Assembly (NCBI GenBank): GCA_021816565.1
Contig: JAKAXN010000057.1
Location: 1 to 17,878 of the forward strand
DNA: 17,878 bases
Origin: Actinomycetes bacterium
GTDB lineage: Bacteria > Actinomycetota > Acidimicrobiia > Acidimicrobiales > Palsa-688
Reading direction: 5' to 3'
The notes beneath the pieces were generated by a model. The model was given only the letters and a program-made list of their open reading frames with translations. It did no database searches and was not told the DNA's origin. Of this stretch, positions 1 through 8,876 are shown one piece after another. The position numbers and the translations under genes are program-made. Position 1 is the stretch's first letter, and each line of letters opens with the position of its first letter.

Positions 1-355
1 CCAGCCAGCCCCTGGCCGTCCGGTCGACCGCTATGCCCAGCTCCCCGTCGCCGTTGCCGAGCAGCTCGTAGCTGGCCTCCCCGACCAGCACCGACCGGCC
101 CGGCCCGCCGCTCCGGATCGCCACCAGGGCCGCCCCGCCCCGCTCGTGCACCCGGGTCATGCGCTCCACGAACCGGTCGGGGGGCCGCCGGGAGGTGAAG
201 AACCGGCAGTACAGCTCCTCGGACGGCATCCGGTCGTACAGCGCCATCACGTCAGGGGCGTCGTCGGGGCCCTCCCGGCGGACGAGCAGGCGTCGCCGGC
301 CGGGCAGGGACACGCTCCTGATGACCCCGGTGTCGGCCGGCGCAGTCTGCGTCAT
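1..355 (-). CDS. GNAT family N-acetyltransferase, N-terminal part (runs off left edge)
   Basis: The visible part is 118 residues from an ATG. A basic start containing RRRLLVRREGPDDAPDVMAL is followed by LYDRMPSEELYCRFF, which resembles the 'LYDRLSPESRYLRFF' signature of bacterial GNAT domains in the Pat/acyl-CoA-ligase-linked group. Next come a beta-strand segment (ALVAIRSG), GEASYELL and ELGIAVD, the usual strands just before the acetyl-CoA loop. The acetyl-CoA-binding Q/RxxGxG/A loop would lie past the window edge, so catalytic competence cannot be judged. The start codon overlaps the stop of the ATPase subunit D gene in an ATGA arrangement, so it is probably co-translated as the last visible gene of the ATPase operon. 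The substrate is unknown; these proteins acetylate small molecules or protein lysines using acetyl-CoA. The family call is fairly sure and the function is not. Confidence 0.78.
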   Translation of the reverse strand, partial: MTQTAPADTGVIRSVSLPGRRRLLVRREGPDDAPDVMALYDRMPSEELYCRFFTSRRPPDRFVERMTRVHERGGAALVAIRSGGPGRSVLVGEASYELLGNGDGELGIAVDRTARGWL

Positions 356-1032
356 GGGCCGACCGTCGCGCCCGCGTCCGGGCCCCGGGCAGAGCCGAAG
401 GTCGTCCCCGGCTCTCCGGCCTCCTTCCGACCGGCCACCCACCGCACGACGATCTGGTCCTGGCGCTCCAGCTCCTCCAGCCTCTCGTCCAGCACCCTGA
501 GCTCCTCCTCGAGGGCCGGGATTCGCACCCGGGACACCGCCCGCTGCCGGCGCTCGGTGATGGACCGCTCGGCGCGCAGCCGGCCGAGGGCCGACTCCGC
601 CACCGCCAGCCGGGCCGCCGCCTCGAGCGCCGCGGTGTGGGCCTCGGCGGCCTCGGAGACGGCTGGACCGGCGGCCGCGGACTGCACGCCGGTCAGGGCC
701 GGCAGCTGCAGCCGGGCCCCCGCCGGGTGGGCCACGCCGGCGGTCTCGTGCTCGTCCACCTCGACGGTGGCCCGGCCCTGCACCGGGTGGGCGGTGGCCA
801 TGACGGCCCACGCCCCGGCCAGGGCCTCGGCCCGCAGCGCCGCCCCGGCGGCCCGGCGCCCCGCCCGGTCCCATTCCGCCCCGGCCCGGTCGCGCCGGAG
901 GCGGGCCTGCTGCTCCTCCACCCGCAGGATCTGCCGCTTGCGGTCCAGGAGGTCCGCGGCCCGCCGGGCGTGGCCCAGGCGCTCCTGGACCCACAGCCGG
1001 CGGGCCCGGCTGGGCGGGGCCCGGTCAGTCAC
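352..1032 (-). CDS. atpD: V/A-type ATPase subunit D (central rotor stalk)
   Basis: This is a 226-residue protein starting at GTG. Subunit D forms the long antiparallel coiled-coil axle that couples the A3B3 head to the membrane rotor. The N-terminal helix carries LLDRKRQIL (residues 28-36), matching the conserved 'LLKRKRDAL' of the family. The C-terminal helix carries RVRIPALEEEL and DERLEELERQD (about residues 168-192), matching the 'RRVNALEyviIPrLeeti' segment and following helix. The middle is Ala-rich and predicted helical. The length is normal, with a Gly/Pro-rich tail after residue 200. The GTG start lies inside the end of the subunit B gene (8-base overlap) with no strong Shine-Dalgarno sequence, so translation probably depends on coupling. 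The symbol follows archaeal A-type naming and is not the F-type beta subunit. Confidence 0.88.
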   Translation of the reverse strand: MTDRAPPSRARRLWVQERLGHARRAADLLDRKRQILRVEEQQARLRRDRAGAEWDRAGRRAAGAALRAEALAGAWAVMATAHPVQGRATVEVDEHETAGVAHPAGARLQLPALTGVQSAAAGPAVSEAAEAHTAALEAAARLAVAESALGRLRAERSITERRQRAVSRVRIPALEEELRVLDERLEELERQDQIVVRWVAGRKEAGEPGTTFGSARGPDAGATVGP

Positions 1033-2416
1033 CGCCGGGGTCGCCCGCGAAGTAGCGGTCGACGTCCTCGTCCGAGACCATGCTCAGCTCCGACCGGGGG
1101 AGCCGGGACAGGGCCCGCCACGTGCGCTCCAGCGTGTCCGCCAGGGGGCGGCTCTCGTCCGGGCGCTGGTCGAGCAGGAGGGAGTCGAAGGCCTCCTGGA
1201 AACCCAGGTAGCGCCGGTCGGTGCCGGTCAGGGCGGCCTCGCCGATCAAATCGGCCAGTTCCCGGGCCTGGCGGGCCCGGGCCACCGCGGCCACCACCTC
1301 GGCGGCCACCCGGGGATGGTCGGATCTGGTCAGGCCGGCGCCGGTCCCCTTGCGCATCAGCCGCGACAGCGAGCCGAGCACGTCGACCGGGGGGTACAGG
1401 CCCCGGCCGTGCAGGTCCGCCGACAGCAGTATCTGCCCCTCGGTGATGTAGCCGGTCAGGTCGGCCACCGGGTGGGTGATGTCGCCGCCCGGCATGGTCA
1501 CCACCGGCAGCTGCGTGAGCGAGCCGGGCCGCCGCTTGAGCCGCCCGCACCGCTCGTAGATCGACGCCAGGTCGCTGTACAGGTAGCCCGGGTACGCCCG
1601 CCGGCCGGGGACCTCCCCCCGGGCGGCCGAGACCTCTCTCAGGGCGTCGCAGTAGCTCGTCATGTCGGCCAGGACCACCAGCACGTGGTGGCCCAGGTCG
1701 AACGCCAGGTGCTCCGCCACGGTCAGCGCCACCCGGGGGGCCATGATCCGCTGCACCACGGGGTCGTCGGCGGTGTCGAGGAACAGGGCCAGCTCCCCCG
1801 AAGCGGCGCGGCTCTCCAGCACGTCGCGGACGGTCCCGGCGTCGGCCCTGGTCAGGCCCATGGCCACGAAGACCACCCTGAAGCCCTGGCCCCCGGCCTG
1901 CGCCTGGCCCGCCACCTGGCCGGCCAGCTCCAGGTGGGGTAGCCCGGCCGAGGAGAAGAGCGGCAGCTTCTGCCCCCGCACCAAGGTGGTGACAGCATCG
2001 ATGACGGAGACGCCGGTCAGGATGGGCTCGCTCGGGACGTCCCGCTCGATGGGGTTGGCCGGCCGGCCCGTCACCGGGCGCAGGTCCTCCCCGAGCATCG
2101 GCGGGCCGCCGTCGAGGGGCCGGCCCAGGCCGTCCCACACCCGGCCCAGCCAGCCCTCGCCGACCGGTACCCGGAACGGGTGGCCGGTGAAGGAGGTGGA
2201 CACCAGGCGGGGATCGATCCCGGAGGTGCCCTGCAGCACCTCGATGACGGTGACGTCGTCGTGGACCTCCAGCACCAGGCCCTGGCGCACCTCCCCGCCG
2301 GGCAGGCGGATCTCCGCGAACTCGTCCCAGCCGACCTGCGGGGTGCCGGTCACGAACAGCAGCGGGCCCTCGGCCCGGGCCGCCCCCAGGTGCTCGAGTG
2401 GTACCTCGGGCAGCAC
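1025..2416 (-). CDS. atpB: V/A-type ATPase subunit B (regulatory nucleotide-binding subunit)
   Basis: This 463-residue protein has the usual length for the B subunit of the A3B3 head in the cytoplasm. The chosen GTG start is preceded by GGGAG at good spacing; the open frame continues upstream only as a shadow of subunit A. Family landmarks are GRPANPIERDVPSEPILTGV (about residues 117-136), GQKLPLFSSAGLPHLELAGQ (148-167, the degenerate non-catalytic P-loop region), DMTSYCDALREVS (251-263), GRRAYPGYLYSDLASIYERCG (about 271-291) and the stretch from SLTQLPVV to DLTGYITEGQI (299-329). No canonical Walker A is present, as expected for B, which binds nucleotide without hydrolysing it. Subunit A ends 2 bases upstream and subunit D begins within its last codons. 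I see no sign of degeneration. Confidence 0.95.
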   Translation of the reverse strand: MLPEVPLEHLGAARAEGPLLFVTGTPQVGWDEFAEIRLPGGEVRQGLVLEVHDDVTVIEVLQGTSGIDPRLVSTSFTGHPFRVPVGEGWLGRVWDGLGRPLDGGPPMLGEDLRPVTGRPANPIERDVPSEPILTGVSVIDAVTTLVRGQKLPLFSSAGLPHLELAGQVAGQAQAGGQGFRVVFVAMGLTRADAGTVRDVLESRAASGELALFLDTADDPVVQRIMAPRVALTVAEHLAFDLGHHVLVVLADMTSYCDALREVSAARGEVPGRRAYPGYLYSDLASIYERCGRLKRRPGSLTQLPVVTMPGGDITHPVADLTGYITEGQILLSADLHGRGLYPPVDVLGSLSRLMRKGTGAGLTRSDHPRVAAEVVAAVARARQARELADLIGEAALTGTDRRYLGFQEAFDSLLLDQRPDESRPLADTLERTWRALSRLPRSELSMVSDEDVDRYFAGDPGGD

Positions 2417-2418
2417 GC

Positions 2419-4143
2419 TCAGCTCCCGGCCAGCGCGTCGAGTGCGGCCAGGACCGTGGCCGCCCGGCCGATGACCCCGGTGGCATCGTCGGGCCCGGTC
2501 TCGTGGGCCGCCCGGACCAGCGCCGACATGTCGAGCTGCTCCAGCGCCGACGCCCGGACCCCCCGGCCGAGCAGTTCCAGCGCCCGGTCGTAGACCGCCA
2601 GGGCCGCTCCCACCAGCGCGGACTGCTTGTCCGGGGAGCAGCTGGCGTCGTTGGGGCTGAGCGCGCTCTGCTGGAGCACCGCAGCGCGGATGAGGGCCGC
2701 CCCTACCAGTACCAGCCTCTCCCGGTCGGGCAGCCCGGTCACGCCGACCAGGTCGGCCACCGGCTGCACCCGGTCGGCCTCCGCCAGCAGGGCGCTGGCC
2801 CGCCGGCGGTTCTCGGCCCACGCCACCCGGCCGGTGGCCGAGTACCACGACGCCACCCCGGCGGCGTCGCGGGAGAAGGACCGGTGCCAGCTGACCGCCG
2901 GGTAGTGGCGGGCGTAGGCCAGGTCCCGGTCGAGGGACCACAGGCAGCGGACGAACCGCTCGGTGTGGGCCGCCACCGGCTCGGTCACGTCTCCGCCGGG
3001 TGGGGACACCGCGCCGATGACCGTCACGGATCCCTCCCGCCCGGAGGTCGTGATCACCCGCCCGGCCCGCTCGTAGAAGGCGGCCAGCGCCGACGGCAGC
3101 AGGGCCGGGTATCCCTCCTCCACCGGCAGCTCGCCGTTCCTGGAGGAGAACTCCCTGAGGGCCTCCGCCCAGCGCGACGTGGAGTCCGCCAGCAGCACCG
3201 CGTCGTAGCCCATGTCGCGGTAGTACTCGGCCACGGTCATGCCGGTGTAGATGCTGGCCTCCCGGGCCATGACCGCCATGTTCGACGTGTTGGCTATCAC
3301 CACCGTGCGCTCGACCAGGCGGCGGCCGGTGACCGGGTCGTCCAGCCCGGCCAGGTCGGTGAGGGCGTCGGCCAGCTCGTTGCCCCGCTCCCCGCAGCCC
3401 ACGAAGACGATCACGTCGGCCCGGCACCACTTGACGATCTGCTGCAGGAGCACCGTCTTGCCGGTGCCGAAGCCCCCGGGCACGGCCGCCGTCCCGCCCT
3501 TGGCGATGGGGTAGAGCAGGTCGATCACCCGCTGGCCGGTTATGAGCGGCACCGACAGGCCCTGCCGGGCCCGGTACGGCCGGCCCCGCCGGACCGGCCA
3601 CCACTCGGTGAGTGCCACCTCGCGCTCGCCGACGGCAGCCACCGGCTGGTCCGGGCCCAGCTCGGCCTCCGGGCTGATCCACTCCAGCCGGCCGGAGACC
3701 CCGGGCGGCACCACGACCCGGTGGTCCACCCCCGATCGGGTCGGGACCACACCGAGCTGGTCCCCGGGGCCCACCAGCGCGCCGGTCGCCGCTTCGGGGG
3801 CGAACCGCCACCTGACCGGTGGGCCGGTCGGGTGCCATCCCGGACCGAGCCACGGGCCGGCCTGGTCCAGCGGCCGCAGCAGGCCGTCGAAGGCGCCGCC
3901 GAGCAGACCGGGCCCGAGCCGGGCCGACAGGGGCCGCCCCGGGGCGGCCACCGGGGTCCCCACCGACAGCCCCCCCGTGTAGTCGTACACCTGGGCCGTG
4001 GCCCGGCCCGGGCGTACCGCCACCACCTCGGCGGTCAGGCGGGCGTCGCCGATCTCGAGGATGTCCATCACCGCGACCCGGTCCAGCCCCTCTATCTCCA
4101 CCAGCGGTCCGCTCACCCGCTTCACCCGCCCCGTCACATCCAC
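2419..4143 (-). CDS. atpA: V/A-type ATPase subunit A (catalytic)
   Basis: This 574-residue subunit hydrolyses or synthesises ATP in the A3B3 head. Visible are an N-terminal beta-barrel (GRVKRVSGPLVEIEG, residues 5-19), the subunit A non-homologous insert (about 110-195), Walker A GGFGTGKT (223-230), GCGERGNE with the catalytic Glu (249-256), the ANTSNMAVMAREASIYTG stretch (284-301), ADSTSRWAEALRE (319-331), PVEEGYPA (340-347) and GAVSPPGGDVTEPV (377-390). All expected catalytic elements are intact. The start is taken as GTG at 4143, with GGAGG about 10 bases upstream; a second in-frame GTG at 4137 would remove two residues. The start overlaps the end of subunit E by 10 bases. The direction of use, synthase or pump, cannot be read from the sequence. 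Confidence 0.97.
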   Translation of the reverse strand: MDVTGRVKRVSGPLVEIEGLDRVAVMDILEIGDARLTAEVVAVRPGRATAQVYDYTGGLSVGTPVAAPGRPLSARLGPGLLGGAFDGLLRPLDQAGPWLGPGWHPTGPPVRWRFAPEAATGALVGPGDQLGVVPTRSGVDHRVVVPPGVSGRLEWISPEAELGPDQPVAAVGEREVALTEWWPVRRGRPYRARQGLSVPLITGQRVIDLLYPIAKGGTAAVPGGFGTGKTVLLQQIVKWCRADVIVFVGCGERGNELADALTDLAGLDDPVTGRRLVERTVVIANTSNMAVMAREASIYTGMTVAEYYRDMGYDAVLLADSTSRWAEALREFSSRNGELPVEEGYPALLPSALAAFYERAGRVITTSGREGSVTVIGAVSPPGGDVTEPVAAHTERFVRCLWSLDRDLAYARHYPAVSWHRSFSRDAAGVASWYSATGRVAWAENRRRASALLAEADRVQPVADLVGVTGLPDRERLVLVGAALIRAAVLQQSALSPNDASCSPDKQSALVGAALAVYDRALELLGRGVRASALEQLDMSALVRAAHETGPDDATGVIGRAATVLAALDALAGS

Positions 4144-4688
4144 AGCCCGGCCACCTCCGGGGCGAACCGGCGCAGGACCTGGTCCACCACGGCCTCGAGG
4201 TCCACCGCTGCGACAGTGGCCCCGGACCCTGACACCGCCCGCCACGTGCCGTCCGGGCCGGGCTGCTCGACCGCCGGCGCCCCTCCCCGCCGCGCCACCC
4301 GGGCCAGCAGGTAGGACCGCAACCGGACGCCGTCGGGGGTGTCCAACCGGGCCTGCAGCTCGGCCAGCACGCCCGAGCGCAGGGACCGGTACGCCTCGTC
4401 CCGGGCGGCCAGCACCGACGTCCCTCCCCGGCGCCGGGCCTCCGCCAGACGGCCCCGGGCCGCGGCCCGGGCCGCCGCCGTCCCCTGCCCCCGGGCCCTC
4501 TGCAGCACATCGGCGCTCTCCCGGGCCGCCCGGGCCGAGACGGCCGCCGCCTCCTCGTCGGCCCGGGCCCGGACCACCGCGGCGTGGCGGGCCGCCGCCT
4601 CCCGCAGCGCCGCCTCCACCGGCGTGAGGTCGCCGGCCCACCCGGCGACGGCGGGAGCCGGCCCGGCGACGGCGCCGGCGGCTCTCAC
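4134..4688 (-). CDS. atpE: V/A-type ATPase subunit E (peripheral stalk)
   Basis: This is a 184-residue protein. Residues 20-100 form a long charged, Ala-rich helix (EAALREAAARHAAVVRARAD and onward), the half of the E/G coiled coil that makes the stator stalk. The C-terminal part (about 100-184) contains AYRSLRSGVLAEL, RSYLLARVARR and AVVDQVLRRFAPEV, which fits the globular domain of E that binds the head of subunit B. Identification rests on this architecture and on its place directly before subunit A. The start is GTG at 4688, overlapping the F subunit stop as GTGA. An open frame extends upstream, but that part is a Gly/Arg-rich shadow of F. The first about 20 residues are Ala/Gly/Pro-rich and poorly conserved-looking. 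Confidence 0.8.
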   Translation of the reverse strand: MRAAGAVAGPAPAVAGWAGDLTPVEAALREAAARHAAVVRARADEEAAAVSARAARESADVLQRARGQGTAAARAAARGRLAEARRRGGTSVLAARDEAYRSLRSGVLAELQARLDTPDGVRLRSYLLARVARRGGAPAVEQPGPDGTWRAVSGSGATVAAVDLEAVVDQVLRRFAPEVAGLWM

Positions 4689-4906
4689 CCGTCCATCACC
4701 ACCGCCAAGACCTGCGGGGTGGACGGGGCCCGGCCCGCCACCGCCGCGGCCGCGGCCGCGGTCAGCACCGCCAGCACCGTGTCCGGGGGAAGAGCGCCCC
4801 ACGCCTCCCGGGCCGCCGCCTCGTCGTCGGCGACCATCACATCCGCTCCGGCCAGGCCGTAGCAGCGGACCCGGACCCCCTCGCCCAATGCCACCACGCG
4901 GCCCAC
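4685..4906 (-). CDS. atpF: V/A-type ATPase subunit F, short form
   Basis: This 73-residue protein starts at GTG 3 bases after the subunit K stop. The pattern VRCYGLAGADVMVADDEAAA resembles the first strand-helix unit of subunit F, which typically reads 'GDxxTvlGFrLAGv' and then an acidic stretch. VLAVLTAAAAAAV then matches the 'iliit..ia' strand, and PQVLAVVMDG resembles the terminal 'vvvIPS' strand. Subunit F is a small Rossmann-like rotor subunit that binds D and regulates coupling. Family members are normally about 100 residues, so this copy lacks roughly the C-terminal quarter, including the extra helix used for D contact and inhibition. The assignment depends partly on position between K and E. 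AAGGCC lies upstream as a weak ribosome-binding site. Confidence 0.68.
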   Translation of the reverse strand: MGRVVALGEGVRVRCYGLAGADVMVADDEAAAREAWGALPPDTVLAVLTAAAAAAVAGRAPSTPQVLAVVMDG

Positions 4907-4909
4907 GGG

Positions 4910-6595
<1,686 letters not shown>

Positions 6596-6609
<14 letters not shown>

Positions 6610-7474
6610 CGAGCACGTCCTCCCACCCCTCGCTCCCGGCCGGAGCGGCGGCCAGGGCCAGCGCCGCCCGGACCCGCCTGGCGTCCACCGCCAGCAGCGC
6701 CACCATCCCGGCGGTGGCCTCGGGTCCGGCCCGGTCGGCTGCAGCCATCCGCTCCGCCTGCCCGGCGACCCGCTGCCAGAAGCCGCTCCACCCGGCGACC
6801 GGCGCGGCCCGAAGCCGTTCCGGTCGCTCCCGGCCCCGTCCCAGGAGCCGATCCAGTTGCCGCCCCGGCCCCGCGCCGATACCCGACCGGCCGCCCGTCG
6901 ACTCCAGGGAGGCGGCCATCAGGCCGGCCGCCTCCCGGGCCCACGCCGACGCCGCCGGTGCCTCGTCCCACACCCGGTACGCCCAGGCCACCTCCATGGC
7001 CAGGCGCACCGCCGCCGGGTCGGTGCTGCCGGGGTCACCCCAGCGGGAGCGGCTCAGCGCCGATCGGACCCCGGTCGGGCTGGCGGCCCGGCGCAGCGTG
7101 CCCCAGGCCGTCGAGAGGGATCCGAGCTCGTAGGGGGCCGGGCGGGAGGCGCCGTCCATGCTGAGCAGGAGGTCCACGGTGTTGGCCACCTCGAAGCCGG
7201 CGGCCAGGGCCCTGATCTGGTCGCTGCGGTTGGGGGCCTGCCAGCCGGCCAGGACGCGCAGGTGCCAGAGCAGGGTGGCCGTCACCGCCCGCTGGGCGGC
7301 GGCCAGCCCCATCCCGGGCGTCACGGCGTAGCCGTAGGGCGTGACGGCCAGCTCGCGGACCGCTTCCGCCACCGAAGCCGAGGAGGCCAGCCGCCGGGCC
7401 GTGGCCGGACCGGCTCTCCTCTGGAGCAGGGCCCGGCCCCGGATCCAGCCGGCCACGTCGCCGGCGCCGGTCAC
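6596..7474 (-). CDS. atpC: V/A-type ATPase subunit C (AC39/d-like), divergent
   Basis: This 292-residue helical protein is probably the funnel-shaped connector between the central stalk and the K ring. Support comes from IRALAAGFEVANTVDLLLSM (87-106) followed by ELGSLSTAW, which resembles the AC39 signature 'DleNikxilR...lipgG.l'. The C-terminal GMVALLAVDARRVRAALALA (256-275) resembles the closing 'yllakExEvrnlriI' helix. It is shorter than the usual 320-350 residues and weakly conserved, so the call leans on its place between the stalk gene and subunit I. The GTG start overlaps the upstream stop as GTGA; a longer open frame upstream is a shadow of the stalk gene. An operon-specific accessory protein is the main alternative. 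Confidence 0.66.
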
Positions 7475-7908
7475 CGGGTTCCCCCGTCGGGCAGGGCCAG
7501 CACGTAGCTGACCACCCGGTCGCGCAGGACGGCGACCCGGGCCGGACCGGCGACCCGGATCCGCGCCGCCTCGGCGCCGGCCGAAGCCAGGATCTGCTCC
7601 ACCTGGCCTTCGATGCGTTCCGACTCCAGGTCGGCTTCCTCCTGGGCCAGCGCCGGTGCCCTTTCGTGGGCGTCGGCCACGGCCCGGGCTGCGCCGGCCC
7701 GGGCCGACTCCACCGCGGCCGCCGCATCCTGGCCGGCCCGCTCCGCCTCGCGACGGCACTCGTCGGCCACCGGAGCGAGGGCTGCGAACACGCCGGCCAG
7801 CTCCGCCTGGGCCTCGGCGCGCCGATCCACCGGGACCCCGGCCGGCGGGGCCGGCCCGGGGACGCCGTGACGTTGCAGGCGGCGCAGCAGCCGGGCGGTG
7901 GACAGCAC
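7471..7908 (-). CDS. Probable V/A-type ATPase peripheral-stalk subunit G/H
   Basis: As annotated it is a 145-residue protein, first in the ATPase operon. Residues 29-118 are charged and Ala-rich (RRAEAQAELA, ECRREAERAG, EEADLESERIEGQVEQILAS), predicted as one long helix like the right-handed coiled-coil partner of subunit E. It ends with ARVAVLRDRVVSYVLALP. In Thermus and archaeal operons the G/H stalk gene also comes first, which supports the call. The start is uncertain: GTG at 7908 has no Shine-Dalgarno sequence nearby, and a good GGAGG (7936-7940) lies 27 bases away with no standard in-frame start at proper distance. GTG at 7959 or TTG at 7953 would add 15-17 basic residues. The helical content is clear; the exact subunit name is an inference. 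Confidence 0.58.
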   Translation of the reverse strand: MLSTARLLRRLQRHGVPGPAPPAGVPVDRRAEAQAELAGVFAALAPVADECRREAERAGQDAAAAVESARAGAARAVADAHERAPALAQEEADLESERIEGQVEQILASAGAEAARIRVAGPARVAVLRDRVVSYVLALPDGGTR

Positions 7909-8028
7909 CGGGGCGAGTGTGGGCGATGACCGTTTCCTCCGGCCAGGGGCCAAGGTCACGTGTCGAGGTGACGTTCGACCCTGGCGGCCGCGCCGGGTCC
8001 TCCTTACGTTCTGGACCGGGTGAGAGAC
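7909..8028. promoter_or_regulatory. Divergent intergenic region with two overlapping inverted repeats
   Basis: This about 120-base gap separates the minus-strand ATPase operon from the plus-strand small-protein gene, so promoters for both should lie here. GTCAC-N8-GTGAC (7955-7972) and GTCGA-N8-TCGAC (7962-7979) have identical 5-8-5 geometry and overlap by 11 bases. A possible -10 element for the plus-strand gene is TACGTT (8005-8010), but no convincing -35 accompanies it. GAACGTTC at 8031-8038 is a further 8-base palindrome just inside the gene. The promoter role comes from position only; the repeats are directly visible. Confidence 0.4.
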
Positions 8029-8340
8029 ATGAACGTTCACGAGCCGCAGATGATCATGCGTGACGCCCTGCGCCGCCTGGCGGAGGAGGCCCGCCAGCGG
8101 GCCGGCTCCGTCCCGGTGGGCACCGAGGAACACGACTTCTACGTGGGTGTCGTCACCGCGGCGCAGGACCTGTCCGGGCCGGTGCTCACCAAGGCGGCCA
8201 GTCCCTCCGCCCTCAAGGACCGCTCCCCGTCGTTTCGCGACGGCTACCTGAAGGTGTCCAACATGGCTGGTGCCGCGGCCGGCCGGGCCCCGGCACGTTT
8301 CCCGCTGCCCTCACCGGATCGGCGCCGCTCGGACTCCTGA
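8029..8340 (+). CDS. Small hypothetical protein, 103 residues
   Basis: I do not recognise this protein. It has strong GC bias at third codon positions, as in its neighbours, and it starts the plus-strand gene series divergent from the ATPase operon, so it is likely real. The N-terminal half is a charged helix (MRDALRRLAEEARQRAGSV) followed by EEHDFYVGVVTAAQDL. The C-terminal third is rich in Ala, Arg, Pro and Ser (GRAPARFPLPSPDRRRSDS) and is probably disordered. There are no Cys residues, no transmembrane segment and no signal peptide. ATG at 8029 follows GGTGAGAGAC, a weak ribosome-binding site; GTG at 8020 would add three residues. Confidence 0.6.
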   Translation: MNVHEPQMIMRDALRRLAEEARQRAGSVPVGTEEHDFYVGVVTAAQDLSGPVLTKAASPSALKDRSPSFRDGYLKVSNMAGAAAGRAPARFPLPSPDRRRSDS

Positions 8341-8355
8341 GTCGCCTTCCGGCTG

Positions 8356-8384
8356 CGGGGACTTTCAGCCCTGCCGGGTCCCCG
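8356..8384 (+). terminator. Possible intergenic hairpin after the small-protein gene
   Basis: CGGGGAC (8356-8362) pairs perfectly with GTCCCCG (8378-8384) across a 15-base loop, between two plus-strand genes and 15 bases after the first stop. No T-run follows, so it could be a processing or partial termination signal, or simply chance in GC-rich DNA. Confidence 0.25.
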
Positions 8385-8409
8385 GTGGGGGCCGTGATAG
8401 TGGGAACCG

Positions 8410-8829
8410 ATGTTCGGCAAGGGATTCAGACGGAACAGGACGGCGGGGGCGTGGAAGTGGGAGCCGAACCGGTTCCCGCTGGTCGACAGGAGCCCGGCCC
8501 AGATCCGGGCCGCCACCGCCCGGCGGATGCCTCTGACCCGGCCTCCGGTGGAGGACCGGGTCGAACGGCTGGACCGGACCGTCGCCGCCCTGGACCCGTA
8601 CCTGCGGGAGCCGGCGGTCAGCGCCTCCACCCTGGTCAACCCGCTGCTCGTCGTCTGGGACGCCGCTCACGACGTGGTACCCGACGTGGCCACCCCGGTG
8701 GAGCGGCTGCTGACCGGCCTGGTGCACTGCACCACCGTCCCGGCGACCGATGTGCTCGAGGCCGTCGACGACGCCCGGGCCCGGGCCCTGCAGGTGCTGG
8801 TGCTGACCGGCCGGGTCATGGTGGGCTGA
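8410..8829 (+). CDS. Hypothetical protein, 139 residues
   Basis: I do not recognise this protein. The N-terminus is basic and aromatic (MFGKGFRRNRTAGAWKWEPN), followed by RSPAQIRAATARRMP. The rest is an amphipathic, probably all-helical domain (VEDRVERLDRTVAALDPYL, STLVNPLLVVWDAAHDVVPD, PVERLLTGLVHC, LEAVDDARARALQVLVL). It has a single Cys, no signal peptide and no clear transmembrane span. It is preferred over the frame that runs into the next gene because that frame yields Gly/Pro/Arg-rich low-complexity sequence, while this one has normal composition and codon bias. It ends 47 bases before pncB and may share its transcript. The ATG follows TGGGAACCG, a poor ribosome-binding site. Confidence 0.55.
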   Translation: MFGKGFRRNRTAGAWKWEPNRFPLVDRSPAQIRAATARRMPLTRPPVEDRVERLDRTVAALDPYLREPAVSASTLVNPLLVVWDAAHDVVPDVATPVERLLTGLVHCTTVPATDVLEAVDDARARALQVLVLTGRVMVG

Positions 8830-8864
8830 GCGCCGGAGCCGGTGATGGGCTCGGCCGCCGTGGG

Positions 8865-8869
8865 GGAGG
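8865..8869 (+). promoter_or_regulatory. Ribosome-binding site that fixes the pncB start
   Basis: GGAGG within a G-rich run lies 7 bases before the ATG at 8877. The frame is open for about 490 bases further upstream, so this site and the change in composition decide the start. Confidence 0.75.
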
Positions 8870-8876
8870 GGGCAGC

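Noticed and set aside
146..1942. 598-codon plus-strand open frame across subunits D and B
   Set aside because: Composition is Arg/Gly/Pro/His-rich with no domain, and it lies antisense to two clearly recognisable ATPase genes; it is a shadow of high GC at third positions.
1025..4510. A single 1161-codon minus-strand frame suggesting a fusion upstream of subunit B
   Set aside because: Only the last 463 residues are B-like. The part above is low-complexity shadow of subunits A and E in another frame, and a GTG with ribosome-binding site sits at the true B start.
2419..4641. Apparent N-terminal extension of subunit A to 740 residues
   Set aside because: The extra residues are Gly/Arg/Pro-rich shadow of subunit E; a normal-length A protein begins at GTG 4143 with a good GGAGG.
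4741..4762. GCCGCGGCCGCGGCC repeat block
   Set aside because: It simply encodes the Ala run of subunit F; short alternating GC tracts like this are expected at this GC content.
7971..8038. Three ACGTTC hexamers as a possible regulator array
   Set aside because: Spacings (36 and 26 bases) are irregular and the last lies in coding sequence; likely chance beside the stronger inverted repeats.
8385..8876. In-frame N-terminal extension of pncB
   Set aside because: The added sequence is Gly/Pro/Arg low complexity, overlaps a better-composed gene in another frame, and GGAGG marks ATG 8877 as the start.
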